Shown one piece after another: positions 9,511 through 18,784 of a stretch of 64,000 bases of DNA. The notes beneath the pieces are model-generated. The model worked only from the letters and a program-made list of their open reading frames with translations. It did no database searches and was not told where the DNA came from. This stretch comes from Sinorhizobium sp. RAC02 (GTDB lineage Bacteria > Pseudomonadota > Alphaproteobacteria > Rhizobiales > Rhizobiaceae), in the NCBI RefSeq assembly GCF_001713395.1, contig NZ_CP016450.1, positions 1,302,001 to 1,366,000 of the forward strand. The letters run 5' to 3'. The translations under genes were made by a program, and so were the position numbers. Numbering within the stretch: the stretch's first letter is position 1; every line of letters starts with the position of its first letter.

Positions 9511-9800
9511 TATTGTATGACGAGACCATTGTTTCGCCGTATTTGACCGGGACTTTCTTGCCGTTCCGGTCGATCGCCAGTGAGAGGGGTGCTTTGGCCG
9601 ATTGCGAGCCGGATACCTTCTGTTCTGCGTTTTTACGGCTTCACACGTTCGGCCTTTACACACCCGGCCGAAACGCTAACATCGCGGCAACCGCAGCCTG
9701 GCCCACCCGGCTTTTCTCGATTGCGGTTGCGACTGTTTGAAGACATAGCCCGATCGGCGGCAAGACCGAGGGCACGAACGTCGAATGCGGGGGAAAGCCT
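9511..9800. other. Intergenic region before the M15 peptidase gene
   Basis: About 290 bases with no supported ORF or RNA gene. It presumably holds the promoter of the M15 lipoprotein gene; I could not identify a clear -35/-10 pair. Confidence 0.4.
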
Positions 9801-11120
9801 TTGCAAGATTTGCAGGGAAAGTGGTCAGGCCTGAAGGCGCTGCGGTATGGATTGCTGCTGGCCGTTTCGGTTGCCACGCTTTCGGGCTGCGTTTCCGCGG
9901 CTTCCACGGATATGCGCGCCGATAACAAGGCCGCGCAGGAAAGCGAAGATTCCGTCGCCGAAGGCAGCACGGAAGAGACCACCACGCCGGTCGTTACCGC
10001 TGGTGCGGCTGGCGGGGCGGCGCAGGATGCATCCGTCACGGCCGATGCCGGAACGACAGGGCAGCAGACAACGGGCGAAGCCGGCAGCGACATGGCGGGC
10101 CTCGTCATGCAGCCGACGTCGCTGAACGCCGGCAAGGTCAGCATCTATTCCAATGGCAACCAGGCGACCCCCACAAGCAACGCCTATGCGACGCAAACGT
10201 CCGGCACGAGTGGCGCCGTCAATAGCCTCTATGCCAATTCGGGTGCGGCGCAGACTGCCGATCAATCCGGGCGATTGCCGGTAGAAGACATGCCGACGGT
10301 CGATTCGACGACACAGCAGCCGGTCGCCACCCTCGGTGATGAAAAGGCCGAAGTCGTGCTGCCGGAAACCGTGCCGATCCCGAAGACGGCGCGCACGGCG
10401 CTCGTCGCGGAAGCTGCGAGCGGCAATGCGGCAGACCTCGCGCTTGTAGCCCCGGCGGACGATGCCGCTGTCGCCACCCTGCCGGAAACGGAGACGCAGA
10501 CCAAGGACCAGCCGCGCAAGACCGTGACGCTTGCCTCCCTGTTTGCCAACAAGCGTGAAGCCAAGGAGCAGTTCGACGGCGAACGTTTTGCCGTGCAGCC
10601 GCGCCGCGTGATCAGCCGCGACAGCGCGAACGCCACGCAGAAGGCCTCGCTTGGCACGCTTCCGGGCGTTACCACCGCCCATGCCCTGTTCTCGACGGAT
10701 CACTCGGAATCCGAAGAGGTCGAGGATGACGCACCGCAGTTCAAGGAAGTAGCCTCGCTTGCCGGTCTTGCGCGCCTCGCGCCGAATGGCCTGTGGCTGC
10801 AGACCGAAAAGGTACAGACCGGCTGTTTCAAGCCGGAACTGCTGCAGGTGCTGAAGACGATTGAAAAGCATTACGACAAGCCGATCATCGTCACCTCCGG
10901 CCTGCGCGACCTGAAGCGCAACCGGGCCAAGCAGTCGCTGCACACCCGGTGCGAGGCGGCGGATATCCAGATCGCCGGCGTCAGCAAATGGGAACTCGCG
11001 GAATATCTGCGCACCATGCCCGGCCGTGGCGGCGTCGGCACCTATTGCCATACCGAATCCGTGCATATCGACATCGGCACGGAACGCGACTGGAACTGGC
11101 GCTGCCGTCGGCGCAAATAG
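9801..11120 (+). CDS. Lipoprotein with C-terminal M15/DUF882 peptidase domain
   Basis: A 439-residue predicted outer-envelope lipoprotein: a hydrophobic signal ends in lipobox LSGC with Cys at residue 30. Residues 31 to about 310 are low-complexity, rich in Ala, Thr, Glu and Ser, probably a flexible spacer. The last 130 residues form a peptidase M15 (DUF882, YcbK-like) domain with the zinc motif HTRCEAADI, a final SVHIDIG motif and IIVTSGLRDLKRN. Relatives cleave peptidoglycan cross-links or stems. The start is TTG with the sequence QDLQGKWSGL. A terminator hairpin follows at 11167. Confidence 0.85.
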   Translation: MQDLQGKWSGLKALRYGLLLAVSVATLSGCVSAASTDMRADNKAAQESEDSVAEGSTEETTTPVVTAGAAGGAAQDASVTADAGTTGQQTTGEAGSDMAGLVMQPTSLNAGKVSIYSNGNQATPTSNAYATQTSGTSGAVNSLYANSGAAQTADQSGRLPVEDMPTVDSTTQQPVATLGDEKAEVVLPETVPIPKTARTALVAEAASGNAADLALVAPADDAAVATLPETETQTKDQPRKTVTLASLFANKREAKEQFDGERFAVQPRRVISRDSANATQKASLGTLPGVTTAHALFSTDHSESEEVEDDAPQFKEVASLAGLARLAPNGLWLQTEKVQTGCFKPELLQVLKTIEKHYDKPIIVTSGLRDLKRNRAKQSLHTRCEAADIQIAGVSKWELAEYLRTMPGRGGVGTYCHTESVHIDIGTERDWNWRCRRRK

Positions 11121-11166
11121 ATTTTGCGGCCTAAGCGCCTGCAATATCTGGGTTTACACCCATTCA

Positions 11167-11200
11167 AAGCCGCCCTCCGGGCGGCTTTTCATTTTTTTGT
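11167..11200 (+). terminator. Rho-independent terminator of the M15 gene
   Basis: Stem AAGCCGCCC/GGGCGGCTT with loop TCC, followed by TTCATTTTTTT. Confidence 0.85.
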
Positions 11201-11219
11201 CACAACGGCTTTTTCCCGC

Positions 11220-11248
11220 TTGCGGAAGGCAAAACCTCCTTCTATAAG
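11220..11248 (+). promoter_or_regulatory. Sigma-70 promoter of tRNA-Glu copy 1
   Basis: TTGCGG, 17-base spacer, TATAAG, ending 13 bases before the tRNA. The same architecture precedes the other two copies. Confidence 0.75.
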
Positions 11249-11261
11249 ACGCCCACCGCAC

Positions 11262-11336
11262 GCGCCCTTCGTCTATCGGTTAGGACGTCAGATTTTCATT
11301 CTGAAAAGAGGGGTTCGACTCCCCTAGGGCGTGCCA
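11262..11336 (+). tRNA. tRNA-Glu(TTC), copy 1
   Basis: A 75-base cloverleaf with encoded CCA. Acceptor GCGCCCU pairs with AGGGCGU, the anticodon loop is UUUUCAU (UUC) and the T-arm is AGGGG-loop-CCCCU. Confidence 0.96.
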
Positions 11337-11424
11337 CGGTTCCCTCCCCTGCCATTGCTGTTTTCACCTGCTTGAAGTCGTTCTTTTGGCTGTGAAAAAG
11401 TTGCGTCGAACGCGATTTTTCGTC

Positions 11425-11453
11425 TTGCGCATCCGGCCGGTCCTGATTAGAAA
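11425..11453 (+). promoter_or_regulatory. Sigma-70 promoter of tRNA-Glu copy 2
   Basis: TTGCGC, 17-base spacer, TAGAAA, placed as in copy 1. Confidence 0.7.
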
Positions 11454-11466
11454 ACGCCCACCGCAC

Positions 11467-11541
11467 GCGCCCTTCGTCTATCGGTTAGGACGTCAGATTT
11501 TCATTCTGAAAAGAGGGGTTCGACTCCCCTAGGGCGTGCCA
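11467..11541 (+). tRNA. tRNA-Glu(TTC), copy 2
   Basis: Identical in sequence to copy 1 over all 75 bases, with the same short leader (CGCCCACCGCAC) and trailer (CGGTTCCCT). Confidence 0.96.
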
Positions 11542-11638
11542 CGGTTCCCTCACAAAACTGATGATTACCACCCTCGCCGCGCGCGATTCCGTGTTTGCGC
11601 GCGCCGTGGAAAAAATAGAAAATTCCTGCATTTAGGGC

Positions 11639-11667
11639 TTGCACGAATCCACTGGCCCGACTAGAAG
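11639..11667 (+). promoter_or_regulatory. Sigma-70 promoter of tRNA-Glu copy 3
   Basis: TTGCAC, 17-base spacer, TAGAAG, placed as in copies 1 and 2. Confidence 0.7.
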
Positions 11668-11680
11668 ACGCCCACCGCAC

Positions 11681-11755
11681 GCGCCCTTCGTCTATCGGTT
11701 AGGACGTCAGATTTTCATTCTGAAAAGAGGGGTTCGACTCCCCTAGGGCGTGCCA
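11681..11755 (+). tRNA. tRNA-Glu(TTC), copy 3
   Basis: Identical to copies 1 and 2 over 75 bases; conserved leader and trailer again. Confidence 0.96.
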
Positions 11756-11780
11756 CGGTTCCCTCCCCTTGCATGACGGA

Positions 11781-13589
11781 TCAGAACGCCTTTGCAGCGT
11801 CGAGCACGCGGAACTGCATGCGCCGGCTGCCCTGCCAGCTGTCGGCGGAAAGCGTTCCTGCAAGATGCACCGCCTGGCCGCGCTCCTTCATCAGGAAGAC
11901 GCCGAGATCGGCTTCGGCAGCGCGGAAAGCCATGGCATCCATGCGGCCGCCGTCCGGGCCTTCCAGGCCGATGCGCAGGTGATTGACGCCGACCGGTCGC
12001 ACATCGCGGACACGGTGCGTCGGCAGCGCGAAAATCGGCTGCGGGTGGCCGGAGCCATAGGGGCCGGCCTGTTCGAGCTGATCGGCAAGGGCAAGAGTCG
12101 CGCCGCTGGCGCTGAGCGCGCCATCGATCTTCAGCGTCTCCACGGCCACAAGGTCGCGCACGGTTCGCTCTGCGCGTTCTTCGAAGAAGCTGCGCAGCCG
12201 GCCGAGATTGGCCCGTTCCACCGTCAGGCCGGCGGCCATCGCGTGGCCACCGCCTTTCACCAAAATGCCTTCGTCGACGGCGGCGCGCACCATGCGGCCC
12301 ATGTCGAAGCCGCTGATCGAGCGACCGGAGCCGGTGCCCTTGCCGGAGGGGTCGAAGGCGATGGCAAAGGCGGGGCGGCGGAAACGATCCTTGAGGCGCG
12401 AGGCGAGCAGGCCGACGACGCCCGGATGCCAGCCTTCACGGGCAGTGAGAATCACCGCGGCGCTTTCGCCCGTGCCGTATTCCGCCTGCGCTTCGGCCTC
12501 GGCCTCGGCCAGCATCGCGGCCTCCATGACCTGGCGCTCGCGATTGAGATCGTCGAGCTGCTTGGCGATGCGCTCGGCCTCGCCCGGCTCGTCGATCGCC
12601 AGGAGACGGCTGCCGAGCGCCGCGTCACCGATGCGCCCGCCGGCATTGATGCGCGGGCCGACGAGGAAGCCGAGATGATAGGGCGTCACCGGCCCGCCGA
12701 TGCCCGCCTGCTTCAGAAGCGCCGTCAGCCCGGCATTGCCGAGATGGCGCGCCGCGACCAGTCCCTTCACCACATAGGCACGGTTGAGACCCTTGAGCGG
12801 AACCACGTCGCAGACCGTGGAGAGCGCCACGAGATCGAGCATGGAGAGCAGATCGAAACCTGCGGCCCGTGTATCGCCGCGCGACCGCAGGAGCCGCTGC
12901 AGGGCCACCAGCACGAGGAAGACGACGCCGGCGGCGGAAAGATGCCCCTGCCCCGAAAGATCGTCCTCACGGTTCGGATTGACCAGCGCTAGCGCCGGCG
13001 GCAGGTCCTCGCCGACCTGGTGATGGTCGAGGACGACGACGTCGATGCCGCGCTCGCGCGCCACGGCAAGCGATTCGTGACTGGTCGAGCCGCAATCGAC
13101 CGTGACGATGAGCTGGGCGCCGCGCTCGATGAGCTGGGCGATGGCGTTGGGGTTCGGGCCATAGCCCTCGAAAATCCGGTCCGGAATGTAGATTTCGGCC
13201 TGGACGCCGAAATGTGCGAGGAAACGATAGAGAAGTGCCGAGGACGAGGCGCCGTCGACATCGTAGTCGCCGAAGATCGCGACCCGTTCCCCGCGCTCGA
13301 CGGCACGCGCCAGCCGCTCCACCGCCGCTTCGCAGTCCATCAGGCTGTAGGGTTCCGGCATCAGGCGCCGCAAGGTCGGATCGAGGAATTCGAGCGCACC
13401 GTCGAACGGCACGCCGCGGCCCGCCAGCACGCGCGAAATCAGATCCGGCAGGCCATGGCTCTGGCTCATCGCCAGCGCGCGGTTTTCTCCTGCCTGGTCG
13501 AGCCGCGCCACCCAGCGCTGGCCGGTCGCCGAGCGCTCGACGCCGAGAAAGGCCCGGCTGACGGGATCTGCGTTTTCCAACATGCTCAT
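11781..13589 (-). CDS. recJ: Single-stranded-DNA-specific exonuclease RecJ
   Basis: 5'-3' ssDNA exonuclease used in recombination, mismatch and base excision repair. The 602-residue protein has the DHH phosphoesterase motifs in order: FGDYDVDGA near residue 107, VTVDCG near 164, VVLDHHQ (DHH) near 187, then the DHHA1 domain with GGHAMAAG near residue 450. Length is normal. The gene begins at 13589 (MSMLENADPV); a terminator hairpin of hom lies just upstream, so recJ is probably transcribed from its own promoter in the 90-base gap or by read-through. Confidence 0.95.
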   Translation of the reverse strand: MSMLENADPVSRAFLGVERSATGQRWVARLDQAGENRALAMSQSHGLPDLISRVLAGRGVPFDGALEFLDPTLRRLMPEPYSLMDCEAAVERLARAVERGERVAIFGDYDVDGASSSALLYRFLAHFGVQAEIYIPDRIFEGYGPNPNAIAQLIERGAQLIVTVDCGSTSHESLAVARERGIDVVVLDHHQVGEDLPPALALVNPNREDDLSGQGHLSAAGVVFLVLVALQRLLRSRGDTRAAGFDLLSMLDLVALSTVCDVVPLKGLNRAYVVKGLVAARHLGNAGLTALLKQAGIGGPVTPYHLGFLVGPRINAGGRIGDAALGSRLLAIDEPGEAERIAKQLDDLNRERQVMEAAMLAEAEAEAQAEYGTGESAAVILTAREGWHPGVVGLLASRLKDRFRRPAFAIAFDPSGKGTGSGRSISGFDMGRMVRAAVDEGILVKGGGHAMAAGLTVERANLGRLRSFFEERAERTVRDLVAVETLKIDGALSASGATLALADQLEQAGPYGSGHPQPIFALPTHRVRDVRPVGVNHLRIGLEGPDGGRMDAMAFRAAEADLGVFLMKERGQAVHLAGTLSADSWQGSRRMQFRVLDAAKAF

Positions 13590-13618
13590 GGCGGCTCCTG
13601 ACAGGCCCTAAAAGACCA

Positions 13619-13654
13619 GTGCCCGCGCTCCGGCGCAAGGGCGGAGGCGGGCAC
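13619..13654 (-). terminator. Hairpin downstream of hom
   Basis: GTGCCCGC(G)CTCCG pairs with CGGAGGCGGGCAC with one bulged base; on the minus strand it is followed at a few bases by TCTTTTAG. It separates hom from recJ. Confidence 0.6.
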
Positions 13655-13682
13655 GGATTTGTTCGCGGTGGAAAGACGGCAA

Positions 13683-15005
13683 TCAGGCCGTCTTCGGGCG
13701 CTCGATGCGGATCACCTGCGGCTCGCCGACGAGATAGCCCTCACTCTTGATCGAAGCGACGGCCTTGCGGACGGAATCCTCCATCGTCGCGTGGGTGACG
13801 AGGATGATCGTCTTCGGATCGGTCGTTTCAGCGCTTGCCTGCGCGCGCTGCACGATCGATTCGAGCGAGATACCGTTTTCCGCCATATGCTTGGCGATGC
13901 TGGCGAAGACGCCGGTGCGGTCCTCGACCGACAGGCGGATGAAATAACCACCGTGATGCTTGCGGATCTGCGCACGCTTGTAGGGTGCCAGCGACGCCGC
14001 CGGCCGGCCGAGAACCGGCACGGTCTGCGCACCGGGGCGGCTCTTGGCGATATCGGCAATGTCGCCGAGCACCGCCGAGGCCGTGGCGTTGCCGCCCGCA
14101 CCCGGGCCGACCATCAGCAACTCGCCGAGAATGTCCGATTCGATCGCGACCGCATTGGTCACGCCGTCGACCTGCGCGATGACGGAATCGAGCGGCACCA
14201 TGGTCGGGTGCACGCGCTGTTCGACGCCGGTATCGGTCCTCTGCGCCACGCCGAGCAGCTTGATGCGGTAGCCGAGATCGGCGGCGGCGCGGATATCATC
14301 GATCGAGATGTTGGTGATGCCTTCGAGATAGATGTCGTCGGCCGAGATCTTCGTGCCGAAGGCGAGCGTCGTCAGGATCGACAGCTTGTGCGCCGTGTCG
14401 TTGCCCTCGATGTCGAAGGCGGGATCCGCTTCGGCATAACCGAGGCGCTGCGCTTCCTTCAGGCACGCCTCGAAGGACAGGCCCTCCTTCTCCATCTTGG
14501 TCAGGATGTAGTTGCAGGTGCCGTTCATGATGCCGTAGACGCGGGAAATCGTGTTGCCGGTGAGCGATTCACGCAGCGCCTTGATGACCGGGATGCCGCC
14601 CGCGACGGCCGCTTCGTAATTCAGAATGCAGCCGTGCTTTTCCGCAATGACGGCAAGCTCGACGCCGTGGGCGGCCAGCAGCGCCTTGTTGGCGGTCACG
14701 ACATGCACGCCGCGCGACAATGCCGCCTTGACCGCGGAATAGGCCGGATCGCCCGCCCCGCCCATCAGTTCGACGAAGACGTCGATCTTGGCGTCACGCG
14801 CCAGCGCAACCGCATCATCGAACCATTCAGCCGACGATAGGTCGACGCCGCGGTCGCGGCCCTTGGCGCGTGCGGTAATGGCAACAATCTCGATTGGCCG
14901 GCCGCACGTTGTCGTAAGCATGTCCCTGCGTTCGACGAGAATCTTCGCGAGCGAGGCACCGACGGTACCCAAGCCCGCAATGCCGATCTTCAGGGCATCT
15001 GCCAT
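13683..15005 (-). CDS. hom: Homoserine dehydrogenase
   Basis: NAD(P)H-dependent reduction of aspartate semialdehyde to homoserine, on the path to threonine and methionine. The 440-residue protein has a Rossmann GxGxxG (GIAGLGTVG) at residues 8-16, the GIMNGTCNYILTKM signature, the EGNDTAHKLSIL substrate segment, and a C-terminal ACT domain from about residue 355 that in the family gives feedback control by threonine. It follows an aminotransferase gene by 57 bases on the same strand, probably as one operon. Confidence 0.95.
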   Translation of the reverse strand: MADALKIGIAGLGTVGASLAKILVERRDMLTTTCGRPIEIVAITARAKGRDRGVDLSSAEWFDDAVALARDAKIDVFVELMGGAGDPAYSAVKAALSRGVHVVTANKALLAAHGVELAVIAEKHGCILNYEAAVAGGIPVIKALRESLTGNTISRVYGIMNGTCNYILTKMEKEGLSFEACLKEAQRLGYAEADPAFDIEGNDTAHKLSILTTLAFGTKISADDIYLEGITNISIDDIRAAADLGYRIKLLGVAQRTDTGVEQRVHPTMVPLDSVIAQVDGVTNAVAIESDILGELLMVGPGAGGNATASAVLGDIADIAKSRPGAQTVPVLGRPAASLAPYKRAQIRKHHGGYFIRLSVEDRTGVFASIAKHMAENGISLESIVQRAQASAETTDPKTIILVTHATMEDSVRKAVASIKSEGYLVGEPQVIRIERPKTA

Positions 15006-15032
15006 GGTCGTGTCCTATGTTTGGGAAGGGAG

Positions 15033-15055
15033 CCCTCCGCGGATCACGCGGAGGG
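15033..15055 (-). other. Perfect hairpin between the aminotransferase gene and hom
   Basis: CCCTCCGCG and CGCGGAGGG form a 9-bp perfect stem with a 5-base loop within the 57-base gap. No U-tract follows on the minus strand, so it may be an mRNA processing or stabilising element rather than a terminator. Confidence 0.5.
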
Positions 15056-15062
15056 TGGTGTA

Positions 15063-16280
15063 TCAACGATGGGCGTTCAGCGAGATGACGTTGTGCATCG
15101 TCTCGTCCGCCGTGGAGAGGAACTTCTTGATGTTGCGCGCCGCCTGGCGGATGCGGTGTTCGTTCTCGACCAGCGCGAGACGGACGTAATCGTCCCCCAT
15201 CTCACCGAAACCGATGCCGGGTGCGACGGCGACATCCGCCTTCTCGACGAGCAGCTTGGAAAACTCCAGCGAACCGAGATGACGGAACTTTTCCGGAATT
15301 TTCGCCCAGGCGAACATCGTCGCCGCCGGCGGCGGAACCTCGAATCCGGCCTTGCCGAAGGTATCGACCATCACGTCGCGGCGGCGCTTGTAGATGTTGC
15401 GCACTTCGGCGATGTCGGAGCCGTCGCCATTCAGCGCATGGGTCGCCGCCACCTGGATCGGCGTGAAGGCGCCGTAGTCGAGGTAGGACTTCACGCGCGT
15501 CAGCGCCGCGATCAGGCGCTCGTTGCCGACGGCAAAGCCCATGCGCCAGCCGGGCATGGAGAAGGTCTTCGACATGGAGGTGAATTCGACGGTGATGTCG
15601 ATGGCGCCCGGCACTTCCAGCACGGACGGCGGCGGCGTGTCGTCGAAGTAGATTTCCGAATAGGCAAGGTCGGACAACACGATGATGTCGTGCTTCTTCG
15701 CAAACGCGATGACATCCTTGTAGAAATCGAGCGTCGCGACATGCGCCGTCGGGTTCGACGGATAGTTGATGATCAGCGCGAGCGGCTTGGGGATCGAATG
15801 ACGCACGGCGCGCTCGAGCGGCGGGAAGAAGCTCTCGTCCGGCTCGACCGACATCGAGCGGATCACGCCGCCGGCCATCAGGAAGCCGAAGGCGTGGATC
15901 GGATAGGTCGGGTTCGGGCAGAGGATCACGTCGCCAGGCGCGGTGATCGCCTGCGCCATATTGGCAAAGCCTTCCTTCGAGCCCAGCGTCGCGACGACCT
16001 GGGTCTCCGGGTTCAGCTTCACGCCGAAGCGGCGGGCGTAATAGGCGGCCTGGGCGCGGCGCAGGCCAGGAATGCCTTTGGAGGAGGAGTAGCGGTGCGT
16101 GCGCGGGTCCTGGACCACTTCGCACAGCTTGTCCACGATCGCCTTGGGCGTCGGCAGATCGGGGTTGCCCATGCCAAGGTCGATGATATCGGCACCACCC
16201 GCTCGCGCGCTTGCTTTCAAACGGTTGACCTGTTCGAAAACATACGGCGGCAGACGCCGGACCTTGTGAAACTCTTCCAT
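15063..16280 (-). CDS. Class I PLP-dependent aminotransferase (AlaC / LL-DAP aminotransferase-like)
   Basis: Fold-type I aminotransferase of the AlaC/DapL-like group, 405 residues. The PLP-binding lysine lies in SMSKTFSMPGWRMGF near residue 235; other conserved parts are DLGMGNPDLPTP near residue 35, NPTYPIHAFG, NYPSNPTA and LSDLAYSEIYF, and the late arginine region VRLALVENEHRIRQA. Databases name such rhizobial proteins either LL-diaminopimelate aminotransferase or alanine aminotransferase; the sequence alone does not decide. Being next to hom suggests a role in aspartate-family or alanine metabolism. Confidence 0.85.
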   Translation of the reverse strand: MEEFHKVRRLPPYVFEQVNRLKASARAGGADIIDLGMGNPDLPTPKAIVDKLCEVVQDPRTHRYSSSKGIPGLRRAQAAYYARRFGVKLNPETQVVATLGSKEGFANMAQAITAPGDVILCPNPTYPIHAFGFLMAGGVIRSMSVEPDESFFPPLERAVRHSIPKPLALIINYPSNPTAHVATLDFYKDVIAFAKKHDIIVLSDLAYSEIYFDDTPPPSVLEVPGAIDITVEFTSMSKTFSMPGWRMGFAVGNERLIAALTRVKSYLDYGAFTPIQVAATHALNGDGSDIAEVRNIYKRRRDVMVDTFGKAGFEVPPPAATMFAWAKIPEKFRHLGSLEFSKLLVEKADVAVAPGIGFGEMGDDYVRLALVENEHRIRQAARNIKKFLSTADETMHNVISLNAHR

Positions 16281-16454
16281 CTTTAACCCCGTTGGGCGCG
16301 AAGCCCCTCCGGCGGCCCTGCCGGACGACGCAAAACTCCGCGCGAATCAAGTGATCGGATACGGACAAAAGCGTTCAAAATGAAGGCGCTCCGCCCGGCC
16401 GACGGCCAATTGGCCGTCATCCGCTTTGCTGCCAAACGGCAAGAAAGGCAAGTG

Positions 16455-16796
16455 TTAATTGTTGCCTTCGATCTGCGAAAGCGTCGCCTGGCCGTGACCG
16501 TCCCGCAATGCTTGCAATTCTGCGAGCTGGCGACGGTATTCGGCCTCCGAAATCGACCCCGAGCGACGGCGCGCGGCAAGCGACGACAGACGTGCACTGT
16601 AGCTGGCCGCCTCCTCGTCGCTCATCTGCTGCGTTTCGGCGCTGACGATGGCGGTAATGTCCGGGTAAACGGCAGAGCGATTGGCGCCGGTATTGACCGT
16701 CGAAGCCGTCTCGGTCGTCGAAGCGCAGGAGGCGAAAACGACCGGCATGGCGGCCATGAGAAGGGCGGCGCTCACGCGCCTGATTTCGAACGCCAT
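16455..16796 (-). CDS. Small lipoprotein with SHOCT-like C-terminal motif
   Basis: A 113-residue predicted lipoprotein. The signal sequence ends in FASC (Cys at about residue 24), followed by a Thr/Ser-rich linker. The C-terminal part ARRRSGSISEAEYRRQLAELQAL resembles the short amphipathic SHOCT-type helix motif, here used without a recognised partner domain. Function unknown. Monocistronic by position: the aminotransferase is downstream and phaC is divergent. Confidence 0.75.
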   Translation of the reverse strand: MAFEIRRVSAALLMAAMPVVFASCASTTETASTVNTGANRSAVYPDITAIVSAETQQMSDEEAASYSARLSSLAARRRSGSISEAEYRRQLAELQALRDGHGQATLSQIEGNN

Positions 16797-16921
16797 GGGG
16801 ACGTATGCTCCTGTCGAAACGACCGGTTCCGGATAATGCCGCTAGAGGCTGTCAGGCCCTTGTAATCTGTTTCGTTCAGAATGTAAAAATACAAAAGTAA
16901 CAATAAAATCGGGAGGGAACG

Positions 16922-18778
16922 ATGGCCGATGAACGCAAAGCGAATGAACGCGATGCGGCCGGAAACAAGCCCGGTTTACAGGCGTTCGACCCCGCCACGA
17001 TCGAGCCTTATATCGTCAAGGACCCCGAGGCGCTGACGGTCAACCTCGCCCGCACGGTCGAGCAGCTCGGCAAGGCCGCCTCCGCCTGGCTCGCCCCCCG
17101 CGAAAGCGGCGAGAAGGTCGACACCGTCTCCGAGCCGATGGTCGACATGGTCAAGACGCTCTCCAAGGTTTCGGAATATTGGCTGGCGGATCCGCGCCGC
17201 ACGCTGGAAGCCCAGACCCTCTTGCTCGGCAGTTATTTCAACATCTGGTCGCGCACCCTCAACCGCATCGGCGGCCAGGAGGTCGAGCCAACATCCGACC
17301 CGCACAGCAAGGACAAGCGTTTCGCCGACGAGGACTGGATCAAGAACCCGTTCTTCGATTTCCTGCGGCAGGCCTATTTCGTGACATCCGACTGGGCCGA
17401 AAAGCTCGTCGCGGATGCAGAGGGCCTGGACGAGCACACGCGCCACAAGGCCGGCTTCTACGTCAAGCAGATCGCGAGCGCGATTTCCCCCAGCAACTTC
17501 GTCACGACCAATCCGCAGCTCTACCGCGAGACGGTCGCCTCGAACGGCGCCAACCTCGTGCGCGGCATGAAGATGCTGGCCGAGGACATCGCCGCCGGCC
17601 GCGGTGATCTAAAACTGCGACAGACGGATACCTCCAAATTCGCCATCGGCGAAAACATGGCGCTCACGCCCGGCAAGGTTCTGGCGCAAAGCGATGTCTG
17701 CCAGGTGATCCAGTACGACGCGACAACGGAAACGGTGCTGAAGCGCCCTCTCCTCATCTGCCCGCCATGGATCAACAAATTCTACATTCTCGACCTCAAC
17801 CCGGCGAAATCTTTCATCAAATGGGCCGTCGACCAGGGCCACACGGTCTTCGTCATTTCCTGGGTGAACCCGGACGAACGCCATGCGACCAAGGGCTGGG
17901 AAGCCTATGCCCGCGAGGGTGTCGGCTTCGCGCTCGACACGATCAAGCAAGCGACCGGCGAAGAGGAAGTGAATGCGATCGGCTATTGCGTCGGCGGCAC
18001 GTTGCTGGCGGCCACGCTTGCCCTGCACGGGCAGGAAGGCGACAAGCGCATCCGCTCGGCGACGCTGTTCACCACCCAGGTCGATTTCACCCATGCCGGC
18101 GACCTGAAGGTCTTTGCCGACGAGGAACAGATCGACCTCATGGAACGCGGCATGAAGGCGACGGGCTACCTCGACGGTTCCAAGATGGCGACCGCCTTCA
18201 ACATGCTGCGCGCCTCGGAACTGATCTGGCCCTACTTCGTCAACAACTACCTGAAGGGTCAGGATCCGATGCCCTTCGACCTGCTCTACTGGAATTCAGA
18301 TTCCACACGAATGCCTGCCGCCAACCATTCGTTTTACCTGAGAAATTGTTATTTGAAGAATACCCTCACCAAGGGCGAAATGGTGCTCGCCGGCAAGACG
18401 CTGTCGTTGAAGGACGTCAAGATCCCGATCTACAATCTCGCCACCAAGGAAGACCATATCGCGCCGGCAAAATCAGTCTTCGTCGGCAGCCAGTTCTTCG
18501 GCGGCAAGGTGACCTATGTCATGGCGGGATCCGGCCACATTGCCGGCGTCGTCAATCCGCCGGACAAGATGAAGTACCAGTTCTGGACCGGCGGCCCTGT
18601 AAAGGGTGAGTTCGAGGACTGGGTGAAGAAGGCGGACGAGACGCCCGGCTCCTGGTGGCCGCACTGGCACGACTGGATCAAGTCCGAGGACGACCGCATG
18701 GTGCCGGCGCGCAAGACCGGCGGCAGCATGAATTCCCTTGAGGAAGCGCCCGGCTCCTATGTGCGCGTGCGTGCCTGA
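16922..18778 (+). CDS. phaC: Class I poly(3-hydroxyalkanoate) synthase
   Basis: Polymerises (R)-3-hydroxyacyl-CoA into PHA storage granules. The 618-residue protein has the N-terminal PhaC domain, then the alpha/beta-hydrolase core with the modified lipase box GYCVGG (active Cys near residue 355); the catalytic Asp is in NLATKEDHIAP and the His in GSGHIAGVVNPP. WxRxxDYW-like family features include LLYWNSDSTRMP. Length is typical for rhizobia. A GGGAGGGAACG ribosome-binding site lies just before the ATG. sfsA follows after six bases. phaA/phaB are not in the window. Confidence 0.95.
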   Translation: MADERKANERDAAGNKPGLQAFDPATIEPYIVKDPEALTVNLARTVEQLGKAASAWLAPRESGEKVDTVSEPMVDMVKTLSKVSEYWLADPRRTLEAQTLLLGSYFNIWSRTLNRIGGQEVEPTSDPHSKDKRFADEDWIKNPFFDFLRQAYFVTSDWAEKLVADAEGLDEHTRHKAGFYVKQIASAISPSNFVTTNPQLYRETVASNGANLVRGMKMLAEDIAAGRGDLKLRQTDTSKFAIGENMALTPGKVLAQSDVCQVIQYDATTETVLKRPLLICPPWINKFYILDLNPAKSFIKWAVDQGHTVFVISWVNPDERHATKGWEAYAREGVGFALDTIKQATGEEEVNAIGYCVGGTLLAATLALHGQEGDKRIRSATLFTTQVDFTHAGDLKVFADEEQIDLMERGMKATGYLDGSKMATAFNMLRASELIWPYFVNNYLKGQDPMPFDLLYWNSDSTRMPAANHSFYLRNCYLKNTLTKGEMVLAGKTLSLKDVKIPIYNLATKEDHIAPAKSVFVGSQFFGGKVTYVMAGSGHIAGVVNPPDKMKYQFWTGGPVKGEFEDWVKKADETPGSWWPHWHDWIKSEDDRMVPARKTGGSMNSLEEAPGSYVRVRA

Positions 18779-18784
18779 GACGAC

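Noticed and set aside
11262..11755. tRNA-Glu cluster as a prophage or island attachment region
   Set aside because: Copies are complete, each has a promoter, and no integrase or foreign genes lie between or beside them.
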